This document shows, piece by piece, positions 26,818-34,450 of a stretch of DNA of 38,932 nt. Position 1 is the stretch's first letter; each line of letters begins with the position of its first letter. The notes below the pieces were generated by a model that was not told the DNA's origin, did not search any database, and worked only from the letters and a program-made list of their open reading frames with translations. The DNA lies in the NCBI GenBank assembly GCA_020026115.1, contig JAHHQY010000011.1, positions 1 to 38,932 of the forward strand, given 5' to 3'. The position numbers were made by a program, and so were the translations under genes. This DNA is from Actinobacillus sp. GTDB lineage: Bacteria; Pseudomonadota; Gammaproteobacteria; Enterobacterales; Pasteurellaceae.

Positions 26818-27198
26818 TTATTCGCCTTGATGACGTTTTTCATCATCACGAATGACGCTAGAAACTAAGTTTGACATACGCATACCTTCTACTAAAGAGT
26901 TGTCGTAAACAAAACGTAATTCCGGCACAATTCGTAAACGCATGGCTTTACCTACTAGGCTTCGGATATAAGGGGACGCTTTTTCTAACCCTTTCATCGC
27001 TTGCGCGATGTGTTCGTCATTATCATCAAATAAGAAGGTAACGAAGACTTTTGCATAAGCTAAATCGCGCGAAACTTCTACATCAGAAACGGTTACCATA
27101 CCAATACGCGGATCTTTAACTTCGCGTTGTAAGATCACCGCGATTTCTTTTTGCAATTCTTGTGCCACGCGATCGCTACGTTTAAATTCTCTTGCCAT
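26818..27198 (-). CDS. rbfA: Ribosome-binding factor A
   Basis: 30S assembly factor acting on the 5' helix of 16S rRNA, important in the cold. The start MAREFKRSDRVAQE at 27198 matches the family N-terminus and has AAAGGA upstream; the in-frame ATG at 27225 lies in a hairpin. The product is 126 residues. The KH-like fold is visible as DPRIGMVTVSDVEVSRDLAYAK in two parts, then PYIRSLVGKAMRLR and VPELRFVYD. It lies between infB (87 bases upstream, with two hairpins) and truB. Confidence 0.96.
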   Translation of the reverse strand: MAREFKRSDRVAQELQKEIAVILQREVKDPRIGMVTVSDVEVSRDLAYAKVFVTFLFDDNDEHIAQAMKGLEKASPYIRSLVGKAMRLRIVPELRFVYDNSLVEGMRMSNLVSSVIRDDEKRHQGE

Positions 27199-27219
27199 TC
27201 TTTTTTCCTTTAAAAATAG

Positions 27220-27276
27220 AGCCACGATGAACGTGGCTACAACTTTCTTAAATTAAGCCGATTTTACTCGGCTTAA
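27220..27276 (-). terminator. Tandem hairpins between infB and rbfA
   Basis: Hairpin 27253-27276 (TTAAGCCGA/TCGGCTTAA) is followed on the minus strand by 27220-27238 (AGCCACG/CGTGGCT) and CTATTTTT. They could attenuate transcription or set an RNA processing point within the operon; the T-run is short. Confidence 0.45.
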
Positions 27277-27285
27277 CACGTCTTC

Positions 27286-29772
27286 TTAAATAGAGCGTTT
27301 CACTTCTACCACTTCAAAGACTTCGATTTGGTCGCCAACTTTAACATCGTTATAGTTTTTAACGCCAATACCACATTCCATATTGCTACGAACTTCGTTA
27401 ACGTCATCTTTGAATCGGCGTAAAGATTCAAGTTCGCCTTCAAAGATAACAACGTTATCGCGTAACACACGAATTGGGTTATTACGTTTCACAACACCTT
27501 CTGTCACCATACAACCTGCAATCGCACCGAATTTAGGGTGGCGGAAGACATCACGCACTTCAGCTAAACCGATAATTTCTTGTTTAAATTCAGGCGCTAA
27601 CATACCGCTCATCGCAGCTTTGATTTCATTTAATAATTCATAAATGATTGAATAATAACGTAAATCAATGTTTTCATTTTCGATTACGCGACGTGCGCTT
27701 GCATCAGCACGAACGTTGAAACCAAGAATAATCGCATTAGAAGCGGCAGCTAAGGTTGCATCTGTTTCAGTAATACCACCAACGCCAGAACCTACTACGC
27801 TGACTTTCACTTCTTCTGTTGAAAGTTCTTGTAATGCTTGACAAATGGCTTCTACGGAACCTTGTACGTCAGCTTTTACGATAACATTTAATTCGGCAAC
27901 ATCACCTTCTGTCATATTGCTGAACATATTTTCAAGTTTCGCTTTTTGTTGACGCGCTAATTTCACATCACGGAATTTACCTTGTCGATAAAGAGCAACT
28001 TCACGAGCTTTTTTCTCATCGCGTACCACTGTCGCTTCATCACCAGCGGAAGGAACACCTGAAAGACCTAATACTTCAACTGGAATTGAAGGGCCTGCTT
28101 CTGTGATGTTTTTACCGTTTTCATCACGCATTGCGCGTACACGTCCATATTCAAAACCACATAAAACAATGTCGCCACGGCGTAAAGTACCAGATTGAAC
28201 AAGAATGGTTGCCACAGGACCGCGACCTTTATCAAGGTAAGATTCAATAACAACACCGCTTGCCATACCGTCTTTAACAGCGGTTAATTCTAATACTTCT
28301 GATTGTAGAAGAATCGCATCTAATAAATCATCAACACCTAAGCCTTTTTTCGCAGAAACATGCACAAACTGCACATCACCACCAAATTTTTCACTGATAA
28401 CATCGTATTGCAATAATTCTTGCTCAACGCGATCCGGGTTAGCTTCTGGTTTATCGATTTTATTTACTGCAACCACTAATGGCACACCCGCTGCGCGAGC
28501 ATGTTGAATCGCTTCGATAGTTTGTGGCATCACGCCATCGTCCGCTGCAACAACTAACACAACGATATCCGTAGATTTCGCCCCACGCGCACGCATAGAA
28601 GTAAAGGCCGCGTGTCCTGGTGTGTCTAAGAAGGTAATCATTTTACCGTTTGTTTCTACGTGATACGCACCGATATGCTGAGTAATACCGCCGGCTTCGC
28701 CTGCCGCTACTTTTGCTTTACGAATGTAGTCAAGTAATGAGGTTTTACCGTGATCCACGTGTCCCATAATGGTTACAACTGGCGCACGATTTACTTGTTC
28801 TGCCTGTGTATCGCGATCGCCTAATACCGCTTCTTCAAGTTCGTTTTCTTTGCGTAAAATAACTTTATGACCCATTTCTTCCGCCACTAATTGCGCAGTT
28901 TCTTGGTCAATTACTTGGTTAATGGTCACCATTTCGCCCATTTTCATCATAGTTTTGATGATTTCTGTCGCTTTAATGGCCATTTTATCTGCAAGTTCTT
29001 TTACGGTAATGGTTTCGCCAATCACCACATCACGGCTCACTGGCGCAGCAGGTTTGGTGAAGCCTTGTTGTAAGCTACTGCCTTTTTTCGCTTGTTTACC
29101 TTTTCCTGCTTTACCGTCTTTTTGACGACGGTTTGCTTGACGGTCTTGTTTGCTGTTGTCTTCGCGACCTTTTTTCACTTTCGCAATTTTGTTTTTACCA
29201 CGACCACGAGCGCTTTCTTTACGGCGACTTTCTTCATCTTCCGCATCTTTGGCATAACGAGAGGTTAAATGCATATCAGTAAAATCTTCTTGGCTGTTTG
29301 TGTCAGCGTTATCTTTACCTGCAAAACGTTTTGCTTCTTCTGCCGCTTTACGCGCTGCTTCTTCTGCTTTTTGTTTTGCTAATTCTTCTGCTTTACGACG
29401 AAGTTCCGCTTCTTCTGCGCGACGTTTTGCTTTTTCGCTATCTTCTTTTACGTTAGCTTTTTTCGCTTTTTCGGCGCGAGCTTTCTCTGCTTCCGCTTTT
29501 TCTTTTGCCACTTTTTCAGCTTCGGCTTTTTCTACGGCTAATTTTTCCGCTTTCGCTTTTTCTTCTGCTAAGCGTTTGGCTTCTTCTGCCGCTTTTTTCG
29601 CAGCTTGTTTCGCCGCATCTGTTGCAACCGTACGTTTTTTACGAACTTCAACTTGCACTTCTTTGGCTTTACCCGCTGAAGTGGTTGCTGTTGCGGTAGT
29701 CGTTGTGCGTTTTTTCAAACTTAATTTTGTTGGTGCCGTCACATCGGCACCTTGTTTATTTTCATCAGTCAT
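27286..29772 (-). CDS. infB: Translation initiation factor IF-2
   Basis: GTPase that brings fMet-tRNA to the 30S subunit and promotes subunit joining. Length 828 residues (H. influenzae about 829, E. coli 890). Residues 40-170 form a long Ala/Lys/Glu-rich helical region typical of the N-terminus. The GTPase domain has VTIMGHVDHGKTSLLDYI near 335, then GGITQHIGAYHV, DTPGHAAFTSMR and NKIDKPEAN. Domains II-III and the fMet-tRNA-binding C-terminus follow (NPIRVLRDNVVIFEGELES). AAGGGAG precedes the ATG. It lies 11 bases after nusA. A dispersed word in the N-terminal repeat region encodes A-R-A-E-K, blending with the local repeat. Confidence 0.98.
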   Translation of the reverse strand: MTDENKQGADVTAPTKLSLKKRTTTTATATTSAGKAKEVQVEVRKKRTVATDAAKQAAKKAAEEAKRLAEEKAKAEKLAVEKAEAEKVAKEKAEAEKARAEKAKKANVKEDSEKAKRRAEEAELRRKAEELAKQKAEEAARKAAEEAKRFAGKDNADTNSQEDFTDMHLTSRYAKDAEDEESRRKESARGRGKNKIAKVKKGREDNSKQDRQANRRQKDGKAGKGKQAKKGSSLQQGFTKPAAPVSRDVVIGETITVKELADKMAIKATEIIKTMMKMGEMVTINQVIDQETAQLVAEEMGHKVILRKENELEEAVLGDRDTQAEQVNRAPVVTIMGHVDHGKTSLLDYIRKAKVAAGEAGGITQHIGAYHVETNGKMITFLDTPGHAAFTSMRARGAKSTDIVVLVVAADDGVMPQTIEAIQHARAAGVPLVVAVNKIDKPEANPDRVEQELLQYDVISEKFGGDVQFVHVSAKKGLGVDDLLDAILLQSEVLELTAVKDGMASGVVIESYLDKGRGPVATILVQSGTLRRGDIVLCGFEYGRVRAMRDENGKNITEAGPSIPVEVLGLSGVPSAGDEATVVRDEKKAREVALYRQGKFRDVKLARQQKAKLENMFSNMTEGDVAELNVIVKADVQGSVEAICQALQELSTEEVKVSVVGSGVGGITETDATLAAASNAIILGFNVRADASARRVIENENIDLRYYSIIYELLNEIKAAMSGMLAPEFKQEIIGLAEVRDVFRHPKFGAIAGCMVTEGVVKRNNPIRVLRDNVVIFEGELESLRRFKDDVNEVRSNMECGIGVKNYNDVKVGDQIEVFEVVEVKRSI
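29469..29480 (-). repeat. Dispersed word inside infB
   Basis: CTCGCGCCGAAA on the infB coding strand, preceded by G, followed by AAG; encodes Arg-Ala-Glu-Lys in the charged N-terminal region. Confidence 0.6.
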
Positions 29773-29783
29773 GCTTTTCTCCC

Positions 29784-31268
29784 TTATTCGTTAAACCAAC
29801 AAATGTTACGCGCAGCCATAATTAGGCTTGCTGCTAACTCAGGGCTTAATTCTTCAATATCTGCTAAATCATCTACGCCTTGTTCTGCTAATGCTTCTAA
29901 GGTTGTGATGTCTTTTTCAGCTAATTTTAATGCGATATGACGATCCATTCCTTCAAGAGTTAATAATCGATCTTCAATTTCCGCTTGTTTTAACGCTTCT
30001 TCTTCAGCTAACGCTAAAGCGGTTAAAGCATCTTTAGCACGAGTTTGTAACTCTTGCGCTAAATCTTCATCTTCTAAACCGTCAATAGCTGTTAATTCGT
30101 TAATTGCGATATATGCAATTTCTTCTAAACTTTCAAACCCTTCGTTTACTAATAATTGTGCGAAGTCTTCATCAACTTCTAAACCTTGCATAAAGAGTTT
30201 TAATAATTTGTTGTCTTCCGCTTGATGTTTTGCCATTAAATCTTCTTGGCTCATAACATTTAACGTCCAACCGGTTAATTGGTTTGCTAAACGCACGTTT
30301 TGACCATTACGACCAATTGCTTTCGCTAAATTTTCTTGCGCTACGGCAATATCCATAGAATGATTATCTTCATCGACAACGATAGCACTCACTTCTGCAG
30401 GCGCCATAGCATTGATGACGTATTGAGCCGGATTATCGTCCCAAAGTACGATATCAACGCGTTCACCGCCTAATTCGTTCATAACCGCTTGTACTCGAGA
30501 ACCACGCATACCAACGCAAGCACCCACAGGATCAATACGTTTATCGTTAGATTTTACTGCAATTTTCGCACGTAAACCTGGGTCGCGTGATGCGCCTTTA
30601 ATTTCAATCATTTCTTCGCCAATTTCTGGCACTTCAATGCGGAAAAGCTCAATTAACATTTCAGGTTTAGAACGTGTAACAAATAATTGTGCGCCTTTAC
30701 TTTCCGTATTAACTTTATAAAGTACGCCACGTACGCGATCGCCCGGACGGAAGTTTTCGCGAGGTAATAAATCTTCACGTAAAATAATCGCATCCGCTTT
30801 GTTACCTAAATCTAAAATTACGCTATCACGATTTACTTTTTTCACTGTACCCGTTACGATTTCGCCTTCGTGGTCACGGAATTGTTCCACGACTTTATTA
30901 CGTTCTGCTTCACGAATTTTTGTGCTAATCACTTGGCGCGCAGTTTGCATTGCAATACGGTCAAAAGCGATAGAATCAATTTGATCTTCCACAAAATCAC
31001 CCACTTGAATGTTTTCGTCGTCTAAACGCGCAGCTTCAAGGGTCATTTCTTTCGTTGGATGAGTCACATGTTCCACCACTTCCCAACGGCGGAAAGTATC
31101 AAACTCACCTGTTTTTGGATCAATCACCACACGAACGTCAATTTCTTGCTCGTATTTCTTTTTAGTAGAAAGGGCAATTGCACTTTCTAGCGCTTCAAAA
31201 ATCTTTTCACGTGGAAGAAGTTTTTCGTTAGAAACAGCTTCAGCTGCCAATAAAATTTCTTTGCTCAT
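29784..31268 (-). CDS. nusA: Transcription termination/antitermination protein NusA
   Basis: RNA polymerase-binding factor controlling pausing, termination and antitermination. Length 494 residues (E. coli 495). The N-terminal polymerase-binding domain spans about 1-130, followed by the S1 domain (EGEIVTGTVKKVNRDSVILD) and two KH domains (GACVGMRGSRVQAVMNELGG, KAIGRNGQNVRLA). Two acidic C-terminal repeats (about 355-490) carry the helix-hairpin-helix motifs typical of enteric NusA. A ribosome-binding site AAGGA lies a little far upstream (11 bases). It is 17 bases after rimP. NusA classically autoregulates this operon. Confidence 0.98.
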   Translation of the reverse strand: MSKEILLAAEAVSNEKLLPREKIFEALESAIALSTKKKYEQEIDVRVVIDPKTGEFDTFRRWEVVEHVTHPTKEMTLEAARLDDENIQVGDFVEDQIDSIAFDRIAMQTARQVISTKIREAERNKVVEQFRDHEGEIVTGTVKKVNRDSVILDLGNKADAIILREDLLPRENFRPGDRVRGVLYKVNTESKGAQLFVTRSKPEMLIELFRIEVPEIGEEMIEIKGASRDPGLRAKIAVKSNDKRIDPVGACVGMRGSRVQAVMNELGGERVDIVLWDDNPAQYVINAMAPAEVSAIVVDEDNHSMDIAVAQENLAKAIGRNGQNVRLANQLTGWTLNVMSQEDLMAKHQAEDNKLLKLFMQGLEVDEDFAQLLVNEGFESLEEIAYIAINELTAIDGLEDEDLAQELQTRAKDALTALALAEEEALKQAEIEDRLLTLEGMDRHIALKLAEKDITTLEALAEQGVDDLADIEELSPELAASLIMAARNICWFNE

Positions 31269-31285
31269 TATTTCTTAATCCTTGT

Positions 31286-31750
31286 TTATTTTTTAAATTG
31301 AGGCACGATGTGGGCTTTTTGGATATTGCCAAAGACAAACTGATGAAGATGATTTTCCACTTCAAGGGAAATCATATCATTTTGCACATCCACTAATTTA
31401 CCTTGCCATTTACGGCGGTTAGCCATTGGAATACGTAAATGTACGACAACTTCTTGGCCGATATAGCGAGTAAACTGCGCTAAGGTAAATAAAGGACGAT
31501 CCATACCAGGTGAAGACACCTCTAAATTGTATTTATCTGCAATCGGGTCTTCCACATCTAACAATGCGCTAACTTGACGGCTTACATCGGCACAATCATC
31601 AATGGTGACGCCTGTTTCCGCTTTATCAATAAAAATGCGTAGGGTTAAAAAACGTCCCACACGTTGGGTTTCAATGCCCCATAATTCACAACCTAAATCT
31701 TCAACGGCAGGTTGTAATAAATCTTGTAACTTTTCTTCTAAGGTTGCCAT
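31286..31750 (-). CDS. rimP: Ribosome maturation factor RimP
   Basis: 30S subunit assembly factor. Length 154 residues (E. coli 150). Motifs of the family are seen: GCELWGIETQRVGRFLTLRI, then GVTIDDCADVSRQVSALLD and YNLEVSSPGMDRPLF. AAGGAG precedes the ATG. It is the first protein gene of the nusA operon and follows tRNA-fMet, reproducing the metY-rimP-nusA-infB order of enterobacteria. Confidence 0.97.
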   Translation of the reverse strand: MATLEEKLQDLLQPAVEDLGCELWGIETQRVGRFLTLRIFIDKAETGVTIDDCADVSRQVSALLDVEDPIADKYNLEVSSPGMDRPLFTLAQFTRYIGQEVVVHLRIPMANRRKWQGKLVDVQNDMISLEVENHLHQFVFGNIQKAHIVPQFKK

Positions 31751-31777
31751 GCAAACTCCTTATTAAATTCGAGACGT

Positions 31778-31797
31778 AAAAAAAGGGCCTTGCGCCC
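31778..31797 (-). terminator. Short terminator-like hairpin upstream of rimP
   Basis: GGGC/GCCC stem (31785-31788 and 31794-31797) followed on the minus strand by seven T. It is the second terminator between tRNA-fMet and rimP, so it may act as an attenuator. Confidence 0.55.
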
Positions 31798-31852
31798 AAC
31801 TTTACGAAATTTGCCTAAAAATAGGACAAATCTTGAATTGCTCGTACAAAAA

Positions 31853-31871
31853 AACCCCATTACTTGGGGTT
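31853..31871 (-). terminator. Terminator after tRNA-fMet
   Basis: Arms AACCCCA (31853-31859) and TGGGGTT (31865-31871) followed on the minus strand by a T-run, about 25 bases past the tRNA CCA end. Confidence 0.85.
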
Positions 31872-31895
31872 CTTTTTAATGAACTGTTTGTAATT

Positions 31896-31972
<77 letters not shown>

Positions 31973-31992
31973 TCCGAAAAAATATGTTGCGT

Positions 31993-32020
31993 ATTATACG
32001 TTGAAGTTTGAAAAATGCAA
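31993..32020 (-). promoter_or_regulatory. tRNA-fMet / rimP operon promoter
   Basis: On the minus strand, -35 TTGCAT (32020-32015), 16-base spacer and -10 TATAAT (31998-31993), 20 bases before the tRNA 5' end. Confidence 0.85.
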
Positions 32021-32035
32021 GGTCTTTTTCCAAAA

Positions 32036-32047
32036 TTTCGGCGCGAG
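32036..32047 (-). repeat. Dispersed word, single copy upstream of tRNA-fMet
   Basis: CTCGCGCCGAAA on the minus strand, followed by TTTTGG. It is 15 bases past the small-lipoprotein stop and just upstream of the tRNA promoter. Confidence 0.7.
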
Positions 32048-32062
32048 TGCTTTTTTTATCGC

Positions 32063-32206
32063 TTATAAGCTGATGCTTGTGCCTAAATTTATCCCCATAT
32101 TTAAACTTGGCGTTGAATTTGAACCGCCACTAATGCCGATGCCACCACCATAAGTGCATGCGCTTAAGCTCACTATAAGCGCTAATAAGAATATTTTTCT
32201 CATCAT
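32063..32206 (-). CDS. Small glycine-rich lipoprotein, 47 residues
   Basis: A short frame whose ATG overlaps the stop codon of the upstream kinase-like gene (ATGA), preceded by AGGAG at good spacing. The sequence starts MMRKIFLLALIVSLSAC, a lipoprotein signal with lipobox LSAC and acyl-acceptor C17. The mature part of about 30 residues is rich in Gly, Ser and Asn (TYGGGIGISGG and onward), with no charged residues. An outer-membrane small lipoprotein is likely; I recognise no family. Translational coupling suggests a link to the upstream protein. The dispersed word follows the stop by 15 bases. Confidence 0.75.
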   Translation of the reverse strand: MMRKIFLLALIVSLSACTYGGGIGISGGSNSTPSLNMGINLGTSISL

Positions 32207-32958
32207 TTTTTCTCCTGTTTTTTACCCTCTTCAATAAAAGGGGTAAGTTGTTCAAATAAATGATAAATAGCGCGTAAATCTGTTCGAGCGATTTTTTTAA
32301 ATAAACACAAGAATTGATAAATCGGTCGATATTTATTCACCCAATGCAAAATATCTTGCCAAACCTTTGGTTCACAAGCTTTTTGATAATTTTTAATGGC
32401 CTTATGCATTTGTTCGGCGCTTAAATGTTCAGCTCGTCCTAAACTGTGCAGATACAAAAGGCTGTCGCGAACTTTTTGCCAAGCTAAATTTTTTACATTT
32501 TGGGCATTTTCAAAATCAACAAAATGTATTTCACCATTTTTATACACCATATCGCGCAAAGCAGGACGACCATGAATTAAATTTTGTCGATGTAAATTGG
32601 CTAAGGTTTCACCGCATTTTTGCAACATCGCGTTAATAAACTCTTCTGTTTGCTCGCGATGTTCAATATAAGAACTTGCACTGATGCCCACATCTTTTAA
32701 GACAAAAAAATCCTCGCCCCATAATACTAATTCCGCTACCGGCGCGCCTTGCTCGTTTAAATATTGAAGTTGTTTTAATTCTTTTTGAAAAGCGCCCTTC
32801 GGATTAGGTTTAAGCCAACGCTCAATCCCTTTGGCACATTCTGGTTGCTTCAGCCAATATCTTTCTCCTGCATAAAGAAAAGAATGAATGCGCTCACCGC
32901 GATATTTTGCTAATTCTTGCGCGACATAATGTTGAAAATCTACTGTTGCCTGTTCCAT
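32203..32958 (-). CDS. Kinase-fold protein of the Kdo/RIO/InaA-like group, function unknown
   Basis: 251 residues with a small-kinase layout. Candidate ATP-site residues are K37 (RYWLKQPE) and E60 (FQKELKQLQYL), followed by a hinge (FVLKDVG). The catalytic loop reads LIHGRPALRDMVY (H129 to D136), where related LPS-sugar kinases have HGD or HAD and a downstream Asn. The DFG equivalent is VDFEN (D148). The Arg in place of the usual catalytic Asp means activity cannot be assumed, although D136 might serve. Sugar, lipid or protein substrate is unknown. AGGA upstream fits the start. It overlaps the small lipoprotein gene and is divergent from the DUF1439-type gene. Confidence 0.75.
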   Translation of the reverse strand: MEQATVDFQHYVAQELAKYRGERIHSFLYAGERYWLKQPECAKGIERWLKPNPKGAFQKELKQLQYLNEQGAPVAELVLWGEDFFVLKDVGISASSYIEHREQTEEFINAMLQKCGETLANLHRQNLIHGRPALRDMVYKNGEIHFVDFENAQNVKNLAWQKVRDSLLYLHSLGRAEHLSAEQMHKAIKNYQKACEPKVWQDILHWVNKYRPIYQFLCLFKKIARTDLRAIYHLFEQLTPFIEEGKKQEKK

Positions 32959-33044
32959 AAAATTCCTAATTAGGGCTAAAAATTTTCCCTTTCCTCAGTA
33001 AAAAACGTATTATAAGCACTTTCTCACTATAAGGAAAATTCACC

Positions 33045-33617
33045 ATGTTAATGCGTAAATTAAAATTATTTATTTTGCTTTTCGCGAGCCTTTTTTATGT
33101 ACAAAATGTACAAGCGCTCACCTTTACTTTACCGCTTTCTTTAAACAACCAAGATATTAACCAATATTTAGCCAAAAAAGTTAATGTTAAACAATCTTTT
33201 GGTTTTCCTGGCATTTTTACTTTTGACTACCAAGTGAAAGATTTAAATGCACAATTAGGCAAAAGCGAAAACCAAATTGAAATGGATGCCAATATTCTAG
33301 GTGCTTTTCATATTGGCGATGAAGAGTTAACAACTCAATTAAAGGTTACCTTTACAAGCACGCCATATTACGATCCCAAAACGGGGGCAATTTATTTGAA
33401 AGACTTCAAAATTATTCATTCTGACATCGCACCGAAAAAATATATGAAACAACTTTCAAGCATTATGCCTTTACTTAATGACAGCTTAGAAGAGATTTTA
33501 AGTGATGTGCCAATTTTTAAATTAAACGATGAAAAATACTTAGATGTCGTCGTTAAAAAATTTGCTAAGGGCATTGTCATTGCGCCCAATAAATTGAGTT
33601 TTGAAATAGAACTTTAA
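33045..33617 (+). CDS. Exported DUF1439-family protein (YceB-like)
   Basis: 190 residues. A hydrophobic signal peptide ends near A24 (YVQNVQA-LTF). Unlike E. coli YceB it has no lipobox cysteine, so it should be soluble in the periplasm. The mature part follows the YceB pattern: NNQDINQYLAKKVN, then GFPGIFTFDYQVKDLNAQLG, YDPKTGAIYLKDFKI and KFAKGIVIAPNKL. The fold is probably a lipid-binding SMP/TULIP-like beta structure, but function is unknown. AAGGA lies upstream. A terminator-like hairpin follows and abuts the next gene's ribosome-binding site. Confidence 0.88.
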   Translation: MLMRKLKLFILLFASLFYVQNVQALTFTLPLSLNNQDINQYLAKKVNVKQSFGFPGIFTFDYQVKDLNAQLGKSENQIEMDANILGAFHIGDEELTTQLKVTFTSTPYYDPKTGAIYLKDFKIIHSDIAPKKYMKQLSSIMPLLNDSLEEILSDVPIFKLNDEKYLDVVVKKFAKGIVIAPNKLSFEIEL

Positions 33618-33635
33618 TTTATTGGAATTTTTTCA

Positions 33636-33680
33636 GAAAAAGAAAGACTAAATAGAGGTAACAATTTAGCTTTCTTTTTT
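33636..33680 (+). terminator. Terminator-like hairpin between the DUF1439 and SIMPL genes
   Basis: Stem GAAAG(A)CTAAAT (33642-33653, one bulged A) with ATTTAGCTTTC (33664-33674), then a run of T that ends directly at the AGGAG of the next gene. It could end the upstream transcript or attenuate the downstream one. Confidence 0.65.
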
Positions 33681-33692
33681 TAGGAGTTTTAA

Positions 33693-34400
33693 ATGAAAAA
33701 TTTAATACAAAAAACCTTAACCTTAACACTTGCTACAACTTGCGCTCTTAGCGTTTTTGCTTATGAGGAAGATAGCATGCAAAAACAATCCATTTACGAT
33801 GTGGTCAATTTCCGCACGAGCGTGGATAAAAGTGTTAAACATAATTTTTGGCAAGCGCAGGTGTTTATTCAACATACTAACGCCTCGCTTGAAAAGGCCA
33901 CCTCGGCAACGAATCAAGCCTTAGAAAAAGCCTTAAACATTATTAAACAACAAAAAAATGTACAAATTAAAGACAACAATCTTCGTTCCCGCGTACATTA
34001 TAATGATAAAAATCAACAAGATGGCTGGGTAGTAAGTGGCGAGTTAACCTTACGCAGTGGCGATAATAAAGCGTTAGCTGAAACCTTAACGGCTTTAAAT
34101 GGTCTTGTTGCGGTGCAATCTCTTTCTTCAGGCGTGTCAAAAAATAAAATTGCCTCTCTGGATGATGAGATGATTAAAAATGTTTTACAGCAATTTGAAA
34201 ATAAAGCGGACTTTATTAGAAAAAGTATGCACGCTAAAAGCTACAAAATTGTGTATTTAAACATTAACAGCCCAATGGCTGACAGCTATCCGCAACCTTA
34301 TTTAATGATGCGTTCCAGCAATGCGACAACAGCCGTTTTAGATGAGCAAAAAACTACGCTCAAAGCCACGGTTGATGCGCAAATTCAACTGATTAAATAA
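33693..34400 (+). CDS. Periplasmic SIMPL-domain protein (DUF541, YggE-like)
   Basis: 235 residues. A signal peptide ends near A23 (CALSVFA-YEED). The mature protein matches the SIMPL/DUF541 pattern: an early strand with VNFRTSV, an amphipathic helix ATNQALEKALNIIKQQ, LRSRVHYNDKNQQDGWVVSGELTL and a C-terminal ATVDAQIQL. Related YggE protects against oxidative stress by an unknown route. AGGAG lies upstream of the start. It ends at a bidirectional terminator built from paired dispersed words, facing holA. Confidence 0.88.
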   Translation: MKNLIQKTLTLTLATTCALSVFAYEEDSMQKQSIYDVVNFRTSVDKSVKHNFWQAQVFIQHTNASLEKATSATNQALEKALNIIKQQKNVQIKDNNLRSRVHYNDKNQQDGWVVSGELTLRSGDNKALAETLTALNGLVAVQSLSSGVSKNKIASLDDEMIKNVLQQFENKADFIRKSMHAKSYKIVYLNINSPMADSYPQPYLMMRSSNATTAVLDEQKTTLKATVDAQIQLIK

Positions 34401-34404
34401 AAAA

Positions 34405-34443
34405 ACTCGCGCCGAATTTTTGTATCCTTTTTTCGGCGCGAGT
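34405..34443. terminator. Bidirectional terminator of the SIMPL gene and holA from paired dispersed words
   Basis: Perfect arms ACTCGCGCCGAA (34405-34416) and TTCGGCGCGAGT (34432-34443), with an A-run before and a T-run after. The convergent stops are 4 and 7 bases away. Confidence 0.9.
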
Positions 34444-34450
34444 CTTTTTT

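Noticed and set aside
29300..29794. Rightward 164-codon Ser/Ala/Phe-rich frame
   Set aside because: It is the antisense shadow of the repetitive Lys/Ala/Glu region of infB.
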